In this document: piece by piece, positions 49,001 through 58,577 of the stretch
How the letters are laid out: every line of letters begins with the position of its first letter
How positions within the stretch are numbered: the first letter of the stretch is position 1
Assembly: GCA_028554645.1 (NCBI GenBank)
Contig: JAQOOI010000021.1
Coordinates: forward strand, 1-64,000
Length of the DNA stretch: 64,000 bases
Source: Omphalotus guepiniiformis
Lineage: Eukaryota > Basidiomycota > Agaricomycetes > Agaricales > Omphalotaceae
Direction: 5' to 3'
The notes under the pieces: model-generated
Told to the model about the DNA's origin: nothing
The model's database searches: none
What the model saw: the letters and a program-made list of their open reading frames with translations, nothing else
Made by a program: the position numbers and the translations under genes

Positions 49001-52000
49001 TAGGACAGGCTGCCGTCAATGCATAGGGTATCCATGCCATAGAGTGAGAGTACCTGTTAACAAACGTTCATATTATGCTTATGCGTTACTCCTCAGAAAA
49101 ACACATACGTTTCGAAGTACTCCATGCATCATGGGAAATTCAGCATATATCAAAACTTTCCGGTCCCTCTTAACTGGCGTTTGTGGGTCGGGTCGATGTT
49201 CAGGAAGGACTAGCTCCCCGTTTACAAAGTCCACATCTGGAACCATATCATCCGTGAGGTACCACCTACACACCTGCGCACAGATGTCCATCTTGGTTGA
49301 CTTCAGGGGCTCCCATTCTGAAAGGCGTCTGAACACTGGATTGGGGGCATCTGGATCCGCATTCGCGAAGCCAACAGCCATCCTGTACTCCATGTAAAAT
49401 TTCTGCCGATGGAATAATTGATGTCAGCACATCATTTCATGGCATTAGGGTAGGGGTAAACGCACATTGGTTAGGAATTTGCCGCTTTCGTTGGCTGAGA
49501 TGATCCTAAAGGGATCCCATTTCAATGAGAAGGCATGAATGACATGGTAAACGCAGCCACCCACCTTGCCTTGGCATCTTCTGCACGTTCCTGAATGATC
49601 TTGTTCTCTCGTTCGGAGAGTTTCAAGACACCGAGAATATCTTTATGGGGCGGGACATCAAGGAGCGTCTGGCCAGTCCAGTTGAGGCTGTCGGTTGTAC
49701 GCCTGAGAACGGAGCCGTGAAATTGCTTTTGTATACGCCTGACTGATGCAATTTGCACAATCCGTAATGTTAGCCCATCGTCATCCAGCTTTTTGGCGCG
49801 TCGAACCTCCGCAGCATCCTCTCTAGCCTCCTGGATGGAGGCCTCTGTGAGAAAGTGAGGGACCCCAACTAACCTGCCCAGCGATACCAAATCCTGAAAG
49901 AGATATCATTGTCGAATTGAACACTGGATGGAGGCAAAATAGAGAGGGTTTACGAACTTTTGGGGCTGTGGTCAAAGGTGTACCGGTAAGGATCAGCTTC
50001 AAGTCGCCTTGCTTGAGAATTTGAAGGGTGGCATAGTGCTTCTTGCCCAAGTTTCGCATCTCATGGGCCTCGTCTATGGTCACAGACAGGTATCTCCTGT
50101 CAAAAATGGTGCCTTGAAGGGGACGCTTGCGCTCTGGAAGAACCCATGGCTCCTTGTTTCTCCCTGCGCTGGTGGTGGACTTGAAGACCAGCTGATATTC
50201 GGTCTGTAGCGCCTGAAGCCATGGTTAAGCATAATAGAGGGTACGGTAAAGACGTTCACCTACAGAATGAGTGGTGATGATGATTTTATTCTGCGGTCTA
50301 TGATTTGAGGATAGAAATGGCCCGGCGGCCTCCCAAAAATCGGCATTCCCAGTCTTTTTACAGTTGTACTCAAAGATATCGATACTCTTCGGACGGAACA
50401 GGGTCTTGAGCTCATGAATCCACTGAGCTCGCAGTGTTCCTGGCACAACAATCAGATGGGCCGAGGGTGTGAGCTTCTCCTCTCCTCCAAGATACTTGAG
50501 TTTTTCTGTAGCAGAACTGTCAGTCGTGGCATTCATGATGGAAGGAACCGTACCTAGAATTGGTGGAGGAGCCTCCCCGTTGACCTGTAAGTGCACCACC
50601 TGATTGAGGAAGGCCATGGTGGATATACACAGCGCAGTCTTCCCCAACCCCACCTCATCGCAGATCAACATCCCTGTGCAATGGTCAGAATCCGGTAAGG
50701 CCGTGAATGTATTGCGAATGATGGAGTGAACACCCGCTAGTTGATGCCAGTGAAGCCTTAGGCGTACAAGGGCCTTGTTCCCAGAGACGAACTCATTGCT
50801 GTCCCATGCCGTGAGGCCTGCCTGGTGTCGAATGGTATTGAACTGATGGGGGAGGCGATGCCGAATGAAGCCCAAGCTGCTTGAAAGTTGGTCAGGGTCC
50901 AATTTAGCCTCCACCTCCATTCCTAGGTCCCCTGTGCCCGCATCCTGAAGCCCCACAACTGCAGGGGGTTCTGCATCCATGGCAGGTCGTTCCTCATTCT
51001 CCGTCCTAAAATAGGCATTGTAGACGGTCATCAGCTCTGCCAGATCCTCTTTGGTGGCAAGATCCTTGAAAGCCTTCAAATTCACGCGGAAAAGACCTAG
51101 TTACAATGCAATTGAACGGTCTCATGGAGTGTGAAACATGGCATACGACGTACGTTTTCCAGCAGGTTTTGCACTGGGTACTTTGGCACCAAGACCATCC
51201 ATGAGCCGGTTAAGCTCCGATAGCATGTCATCCGCCTTCGACAGGTTGTCTGGGGTGCCGTAGATATCCGCTATGTCCCTCCATTTAGCAACGGCACGAA
51301 TCGTGGCTGTTATCTTCCGTTTGGTGAGCTTTCCGTCGTTCAAAGCTAAAAGCAGATGTGAGTATAATAAAGCACCTTATCAACAATGGGCCTTACCGTC
51401 AAATGCCTTGATGGCGGCCTCCTCCAACTTGGATATGCGATCCCTATCCTTGCGTACCTGTTCTCGAATACGCGCCCATGATCTCTGTATAAAGGCCGTG
51501 ACAGGCTTCCGAAAGGGAGTCGGGAGCACCTCACTGTCACCAGGGAAGGGCTCCGTACCAAATAGCTCCAGGGCAATGCTGTCAAGCGCCTTAGGGACGT
51601 ACGCATCCGCGCTAGGCCAAGCGTCCAAGTTGCGCTCATTCAGGAGAAGGGAGATGGGATGTATGGAGTGCCTTCTGAGGCAAACGACGATGGTGTTGTG
51701 TATGCCCCAACGCTCCCAATTCTTCGCAACATACGTCGCCCAGATCTTGCGGCCCGGAACTTGCTCACTTCCCTTGGAGGACACGGTGAACTTGATCTTG
51801 CTATCCTCCGTATCGTGTTCATTATATCGGTGAAAGTAGGAGGATACATCGATGGCGTCACTCCTGGACCAGCCTTTTGGTAGGAGGCGATCCTCTTCAG
51901 GGAACAGGCCGTGATGGACGCCTGTAATCTCCTGCCAAACTGGCCAATTCCAGGGTGCTCCTGGCTCTACGAAGAAGAGTTTGATGAGGGCACTAGCTGC

Positions 52001-52021
52001 TGTATGGGATGGCATGGGCAA
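46073..52021 (-). CDS. SNF2-family ATPase with long repetitive C-terminal tail, copy 2
   Basis: Start MPMPSHTAASALIKLFF at 52021. Exon order and motif order follow copy 1: ICDEVGLGKTALCIST (near 50655), TIDEAHEMRN (near 50070), LILTGTPLTTAP (near 49985), GSAGLNLAIADVVIFF (near 48900) and the conserved RGRAHR segment (near 48780). By eye the motor is roughly two-thirds identical to copy 1. The tail differs in sequence but not in style: SDGD-type acidic repeats (near 48120-48260), an SQRKAALADL decapeptide repeated four times (46965-47060, 30-bp period), NPFIR, NPFAR and NPFVR motifs, and a basic end MLKAFRRRQSEQ with stop at 46073-46075. Many short introns interrupt the tail and their exact borders are uncertain. 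Divergent from protein C copy 2 across palindrome 2. Confidence 0.85.
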
Positions 52022-52383
52022 ACGGGTGTAGAGCTTTCCCGCAGAACTCTCAATTTAAGATGAACGATGAGCCTTGGCCCAAGGCGGAAGATCTTGCAAA
52101 GCGATCAATACATGTTAAGGGGACAAACAACGCTGCATAGCTATTATTCTGCATGGGAACTACAGCATATGCCACCTTCCAGTGGGAGAAAAAATACATT
52201 AAAAGCATATGGGGGTAGAAGATCCAATCTGAACGGAGGTTTGTTGAGCATGGTGCTCAGAACCCTATGAAAAAGCCTACGGCGTAAGAGCCAGATAAGG
52301 CTTGTGAGGCCCAACTAAGCAACTAAGCAGGGGAGGGGCAGCGGGTTCAGCGGTTCAGGATGCTGCATAGGTAAGAAAGGGGA
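52022..52383. promoter_or_regulatory. Upstream region of SNF2 copy 2
   Basis: Between the SNF2 start codon and the palindrome arm. No gene; no dyad seen here. Confidence 0.35.
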
Positions 52384-53915
52384 TCCTGCAACGTTGCAAA
52401 AGGTACATCAGAAATTGGTATGCGCGATGTAAATTTCAACTCACTGATAAGGGGGTGATTCAACCCCTGCAATTGGATGTATACGCTAAATGGATTACAT
52501 CGATAAGCTAACCTAACCGATGGAAAGCAATTAGAGATGTAGCAACACACTTCAAGCAGCCAGTACCATGTTCTAGACGATCCTGCCTTCCAGAGTTTGA
52601 GGACAATGACCATCTCCTGCTGAAATTCGGTGAAACGCCCCACCCGGAGCTAACTCCAGGCAGGTATATCGTCCCGCCTGACTCGTCGAGGACGAAGGGG
52701 GTTGGGTTGGTTTGAAGGGGGCTGGCTATAAGCCTATGGTAGGGGTATATGAACGGCGGTCTCCCGGAAGATTGGGTAGTAAGCTGACCTGATAGCGATA
52801 GTGATACATAACCGACCCTATACATTGTAGATCCAATGTGCGGTCGGAGATACACCACCACAAGGCGGTTCCCGAGTACATCTTGTCCTCTGCTGAAATT
52901 CCGCGAAACGACCTGCCCGGAGCTAACTCCAAGCAGGTAAATCCTATCAACATCGGATAAGAGCGTGCCTAGAGCTAACTCCAAGCACGCTACGACCGAG
53001 CCAACGGAGGGGGAGAGACACAGAGAGAGGGAGAGAGTGAGAGAGAGAGAGGACTTCGTCGTGGACGAAGAAGAACAATAGACGCTTGATAGACGCTGAA
53101 GACTTGTGGGAAGATCCGCGCTCAGGTCAGCTGACCGGGAGTCGGGGGGGCTCGACTCCCGGTCAGCTGACCTGAGCGCGGATCTTCCCACAAGTCTTCA
53201 GCGTCTTAGACATCAAGCGTCTATTGTTCTTCTTCGTCGACGGCGCTCTCTCTCTCTTCCTCTCTCTCTCTCTCTCTGTGTCTCTCCCCCTCCGTTGGCT
53301 CGGTCGTAGCGTGCTTGGAGTTAGCTCTAGGCACGCTCTTATCCGATGCTGATGGGATTTACCTGCTTGGAGTTAGCTCCGGGCAGGTCGTTTCGCGGAA
53401 TTTCAGCAGAGGACAAGATGTACTCGGGAACCGCCTTGTGGTGGTGTATCTCCGACCGCACATTGGATCTACAATGTATAGGGTCGGTTATGTATCACTA
53501 TCGCTATCAGGTCAGCTTACTACCCAATCTTCCGGGAGACCGCCGTTCATATACCCCTACCATAGGCTTATAGCCAGCCCCCTTCAAACCAACCCAACCC
53601 CCTTCGTCCTCGACGAGTCAGGCGGGACGATATACCTGCCTGGAGTTAGCTCCGGGTGGGGCGTTTCACCGAATTTCAGCAGGAGATGGTCATTGTCCTC
53701 AAACTCTGGAAGGCAGGATCGTCTAGAACATGGTACTGGCTGCTTGAAGTGTGTTGCTACATCTCTAATTGCTTTCCATCGGTTAGGTTAGCTTATCGAT
53801 GTAATCCATTTAGCGTATACATCCAATTGCAGGGGTTGAATCACCCCCTTATCAGTGAGTTGAAATTTACATCGCGCATACCAATTTCTGATGTACCTTT
53901 TGCAACGTTGCAGGA
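52384..53915. repeat. Near-perfect palindrome 2, arms about 760 bp, 8-nt spacer
   Basis: Left arm 52384-53144, spacer 53145-53152, right arm 53153-53915. Paired positions sum to about 106299 from edge to tip. The tip reads GACCGGGAGTCG, then GGGGGGCT, then CGACTCCCGGTC. Each arm carries dyads: CTCGTCGAGGACGAAGG near 52682 and CTTCGTCGTGGACGAAG near 53053 on the left, their partners near 53230 and 53604 on the right. Three hairpins (near 52644, 52912 and 52975) have GGAG-CTAA-CTCC cores, and a GAGAGA tract lies beside the tip dyad. The arm sequence is unrelated to palindrome 1 but position and design match. Frames such as 53315-53791 plus mirror 52508-53191 minus and are not genes. Confidence 0.95.
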
Positions 53916-54580
53916 TTTGCATACCTATGCCATTCCAACCCTGCAGTTTAGCATGTCTGTACTGGCTAGGGTCTTAAAAAACTGGTACCGGGTTCACCGG
54001 GTGGATCTAACCCAGTGGGTGTATTCGCTTGTGCATATGGAGTGCACAGACGCTGACTTAGATAGCGAAGCCCATACCCCGCAGTACTCTCCATGAGGAG
54101 CATACCCGGCCCCCTTCTACATGAGCCGCATTATCTGGGTTGGGGCCCAAAACCTTGCCCGCTCCAGTACTGCCTACCCCTCCTCGTGGTACCCCTATAC
54201 TGCCTACCCCTCCTCGTGGTACCCCTATACTCCACCTCGCTTCCGGAGGAATTTATCCATGGCAGGCCTTGTTGGAGGAGAATTACCGCCGATTTGCATG
54301 CCAGAAGACACAGCCATCAGATATAGTCAATTTCATACACCCGCGGTTCCTGTTGAGCTATGGCTGCCAGGATTTGATCACTCTCCTGCCGCCCCCAACG
54401 TTAGTAAGGTTTACATGGAGCTTATGATCCCTTCTGATCTTTTTTTTCACAGGCATGGGGTCTTGTTTCTTTCTACCTATCATCTTTCAAAAAAAAAAAA
54501 AACTTGCATACTGCCTTGTAATACAATCTTAAATACAACGAATGTTTTCCCAATCCTAACCCCATCGCTCCTTCTGAATC
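53916..54580. promoter_or_regulatory. Leader region of protein C copy 2
   Basis: Contains a 30-bp tandem duplication (CTGCCTACCCCTCCTCGTGG..., 54172-54231) and an A13 run (54489-54501). The open frames here look like leader sequence; no family signal. Confidence 0.4.
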
Positions 54581-57277
54581 ATGTCCATGGATGCCTTGTA
54601 TTCCAATTTACCCCCAAAGTCCTACTCCTTGCGAGACTACATCCAACTGGCAAAGCACCTGAACAGCGCAGAAAGCCCTGAGTTCCATAGGGTCATGCTG
54701 ACAGGTGAGGTGGTTGGTGAGGCTGCTGGCGGTGACCAGGAGCATCAGGTGGTCATAGACCCCACCCAGAATATCCTCCCCGACAACTATCCCCTTACCG
54801 TGAGCAGAGACTATGATTCTCTCATTGGCATCACTCAAAACATCGTGGTCAACACATTCATCTCGGTCTTCCCTGTCCCTAACCCTGCTGAGGCTCTGAA
54901 ATCTAGCATTCACATTATGCGTCGTATAATGACTGAGGAGGTGAGTTTGACCTGGATGCTTGGCACCATATTAACGACTGACTTGCCATGCAGGGGGAGA
55001 AGGAGGTTCCCATCCACAGGATTCCCAACTTCGAGTTCGGCTATTGGGGTTCAAGGCATATGATCCATATCTTCTTCCCTGCACTTGCAGCTCGAGGCCT
55101 TCTGGGCCGTCCTCTGTCGGATGAGCACCTCGCTATATTCTACGATCATGGGCTAAGGCCTTTCGTCAAGGCCTTCCTTCCTCAACAGATCTCTGATTGG
55201 CCCGCCACCTACAAGTCAGAACTGTTCCGTGCCCGAAAGCAGAACGGTCGCCTGTCTTATGGGACCAAGCTAATACCTGTAGAGGTCTTGGATGTACTTG
55301 CCAATAACATCCGCCAATCCCTTGAGGCCTATGGGGCGGATTGGGCGTCTGATTTTTTCTTCATCCATACCCTTCGTGGTACCAAGGGAGGCTCTGCTCA
55401 CCGTCGAAGTGCAGGGGAGGCTGCTTTGGAGGACTTTCTGACCCAGGCCAACATACCTATGGTTGCAATCCAGTCTGGCGAGTGGTGGATTGATGTTGGG
55501 CTGGAGTTTTCCACTCGCAACCAGGATTGCCTCCAGTGGTCCACTTCATCCCATTTCCATGCCGTCAAGGAGTGCCTGCAGATTGGCGATGAGGATGCCA
55601 GCCGTATCACTCATTTGGGCAGCTCCAAATACTCCCGGGACATCGTCAGTCACCTCATGGGTGTTTCGGGATGCAGGATCGAGCCTGGAGCTCGCGCAGA
55701 GGGTCCTTTTGAGGCATGTTACCTGCAGATGTACTCTACGGACAAGTCTGCGACCTACAATCCGGAGGGGCGATTTCATGGGAAGGCTATCACAATTAAT
55801 GCGGCAATGGGGAAGGTCCAACCACCCCCTTTCCTGGAGGGACTGTTCAGTCTCTACACGGAATCCCTGGCGGAGAGTCCTTCAAATGCCCGCATTGAGG
55901 TACGGGTGCCAATCGGGCGAGCTTCAGCGGTGCTCACAACCTTCAGCAGCAGTCTAGTTCGACGGTGTCTGTTGGCTTTCAGACGCAGTGTGTGGTGGTA
56001 AGTCCCATTGTAAAGCCCCTAGATTAGTGAGCTGATATGACCCCTGATACAGGAATTTTCGTGCATACCGTGTTTCCGCCATCAGCCATGTCCTTTCTCG
56101 GCAAGGATCTGGAGCACCTGAATTGCGCGTTCGCCCCGCAGCTCTTCTTATGACAGCTGCTTGCGTTTGGCTGGTCAATGGGCTTCACTCACGACCTGAC
56201 GATGGTTCAGCAGCACGTAGCCTGATGAGGGCTGTACTACCCTTGACCAATTCAGAAGACCCTGACCCTGACACCCTCCTGTTTCCTGGACAAGGCCGTG
56301 GCGACCACAGTGAGGAGAGCGAAGATGATGAGGATGGCCGACCCCGACCCCGTTTCGAGGACTATATCCCCTACAACCCCTATGGCGTTGTGTTCTTGCG
56401 CCGTGTGGTTGTTGACGTTGATGTTCCCCGCATGAGGAAGGGTGGGCCATACCTATCCTCCTCTGCATTCGAGTTCCTGTTCAATGCTTCCGAAGAGGCC
56501 ATTCGGGACAAATACCTTACGGTGGGAATTCTACCTAAGGAGGCCATAGCAAGGCGTAGAATTGTCACCAACAAAACTCAGCGAACACCCTCTGTGGCAG
56601 CACTTGCTCTGCTCACGGATGAAACTCACCAGAATCTGTTTAACCTGGAAGCAGCTGGCCATGCTCTGCCCCCTCCTCCGGTTGATAGTGGGTCTGACAA
56701 TGAGGAGTTCTCGGAGGGAGGTGATGGAGGGTATGACCAAGGTCTGGATGCGGTGATCTCAGAGATTTATCGCCAGTTCCTGGTGGATGTGGCCATGAAG
56801 ACCCCTAATCCCCGAGGCGCTGCTGCTGCACCATATTGCAAGCTCACGGAGCAAGAGCGGCTTGCAGTGAAGGAGGAACATTATCTCAACCCCTGTCTTT
56901 CGGACTTCTGGCGTGCTTGTCGATGGAAAAAGGCAAATCGCCAGGACTATCAGCTTGCCTTAAGCCACATGTTTCCTGAGCAGGACCATGAGACTACGGG
57001 AGCCGTTCAGAACTATACCCAATGTCTGTACTATATGAAGTGGAAGCGGTTTGCCAAAAAAGCAAGCCCTGGGGCCTTCAACGCTGCTCGAAAGGCCATC
57101 GAAGCGAAGGTTCAACGCCTTGCATGGATACCACATGCTGGCCAGGACAAGATGTGGGCCACTTCCCAGAAGGGCAAGTTTGACGGCCGCTTTCCTAAGG
57201 GCAGTACGGGGCCTGCACCGCGTATTCTCTGTAAGGTTACCCCGCAATGGGAAGTAGATGAAAACCCCCCTGTTTAG
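54581..57277 (+). CDS. Lineage-specific 862-aa protein (protein C), copy 2
   Basis: Start MSMDALYSNLPPKSYSLRDY at 54581. Exons 54581-54940, 54994-55997 and 56053-57277 give 863 codons with the stop. The middle exon is 1004 nt, the same as in copy 1, and both introns fall at the same codons. Conserved blocks: DYDSLIGITQNIVVNTFISV, FFFIHTLRGTKGGS, SGEWWIDVGLEFSTRNQDCL, NPEGRFHGKAITINAAMGK, SLVRRCLLAFRRSVWWNFRA, HSRPDDGSAARSLMRAVLPL, NPYGVVFLRRVVVDVDVPRM, PHAGQDKMWATSQKG. An acidic linker follows residue 570 or so (DSGSDNEEFSEGG). No domain recognised. The open frame and conservation across two diverged copies suggest it has been under selection. A dyad tandem array begins 260 bp downstream. Confidence 0.85.
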
Positions 57278-57539
57278 TAGTTTATATTTCAATGAACATG
57301 ATACTTTTCTGGAACATAACGCCCATGTACTTTTCCTCATGATGTTGGAGACAATATTTACTATCTACCTGTCCACCTCTACCCATCCTGGAGGAACACT
57401 CGCAATCAACAAAAACCGAAGCAAGGTTTGTAAGTGTTCATGGTCTTTCGCAATCAACAAAACCGGAACAACGTTCGTGATTTACTATCTATCCTTCATC
57501 AACGATCAACACTCATTGTTCTAACAAGGTTTGGGGTTT
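57278..57539. other. 3' region of protein C copy 2
   Basis: Contains a local duplication (CGCAATCAACAAAA blocks near 57400 and 57448) that leads into the dyad array. Confidence 0.45.
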
Positions 57540-58570
57540 ACTTTCTATGCTTTGTCGACGACGAACACTCAAACACTTATTGGTCCAACAAGGTTTGTTA
57601 GAACATATCCATGCGTCGACGAACACTCATTGGTCCAACCAGGTTTGTGGGTAGAACATATCCATGCTTCGTCGAGGACGAACACTCATTGGTCCAACAA
57701 GGTTTGTAAGAACATATCCATGCTTCGTCGACGACGAACACTCATTGGTCCAACAAGGTTTGTGGGTAGAACATATCCATGCTTCCTCGACGACGAACAC
57801 TCATTGGTCCAACAAGGTTTGTAAGAACATATCCATGCTTCGTCGACGACGAACACTCATTGGTCCAACAAGGTTTGTGGGTAGAACATATCTATGCTTC
57901 GTCGACGACGAACACTCATTGGTCCAACAAGGTTTGTGAGAACATATCTATGCTTCGTCGTCGACGAATACTCATTGTTGCAACCAGGTTTGGGATTTAC
58001 TATCTATCCTTCATCGATCATCGACGACGAACATTCATTGCAAGTGGCCCTGTAGAGAAGTGGTCTATGTGCAGATTAGATTGATAGCACTCAATCTGCG
58101 CACAGGTTCGAGTCCTGTATGGGTCAATCGCATGCGCATTATGAGGGTTCCTTCAATAATGTGTTCGCTTTTATTTTTTCATAGTAAATACAAATACTAT
58201 CTCTTTGAAACTCAAGTGAAAGTGTGCAAAGTGCAACATATATTGATAGTAGAAGAGTCTCATTGTAAATTTCTATCTGATCTTTCAGTAGCAATCTAAA
58301 AAAAAGGTTTGTGATTTACTATCTATCCTTCACTTATTGGTCCAACAAGGTTTGTGAGAACATATCTATGCTTCGTCGACGACGAACACTCATTGGTCCA
58401 ACAAGGTTTGTGAGAACATATCTTTTTAAAGGTTTGTGAGAACATATCTATGCTTCGTCGTCGTCGAACACTCATTGTTCCAACAAGGATTGTTAGAACA
58501 TATCCATGCTTTGTCGTCGTCCACGAACACTCATTGTTGCAACAAGGTTTGGGATTTACTATCTATCCTT
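57540..58570. repeat. Dyad tandem array with alternating 56- and 59-bp units
   Basis: Dyads begin at 57668, 57724, 57783, 57839, 57898 and 57954, a strict 56-59-56-59-56 alternation caused by GTAAGAAC (or GTGAGAAC) versus GTGGGTAGAAC in neighbouring units; the true unit is therefore a 115-bp dimer. Each unit reads dyad, CACTCATTGGTCCAACAAGG, TTTGT, AACATATC(C/T)ATGC. One decayed site is TTCCTCGACGACGAA. A SINE-like copy interrupts the array (58041-58304), after which units resume at about 58345-58560. It lies directly 3' of protein C copy 2. Confidence 0.9.
58041..58304 (+). mobile_element. tRNA-derived SINE-like element, short form
   Basis: Head and body of the same element as at 44288, with B box GGTTCGAGTCC at 58105-58115. 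It ends at AGTAGCAATCTAAAAAAAA and the array resumes directly (AGGTTTGTG). The A-rich end is typical of a SINE tail, so this short form may be the true element and the long forms composites. Confidence 0.75.
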
Positions 58571-58577
58571 CATTGAC

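Noticed and set aside
44288..52021. KDZ transposon carrying the TET/JBP gene
   Set aside because: No KDZ-type transposase or cysteine cluster is visible anywhere in the window.
52508..53791. Mirror open frames of up to 227 codons around 53 kb (and 38.9-40.8 kb)
   Set aside because: They are the same sequence read from the two arms of a palindrome and have no family signal.
41061..57277. Protein C as a tyrosine recombinase or transposase
   Set aside because: HTLRGTKGG and RRSLLMVRKSEWW looked tempting, but I could not place the R..HxxR..Y set or a DDE triad in both copies.
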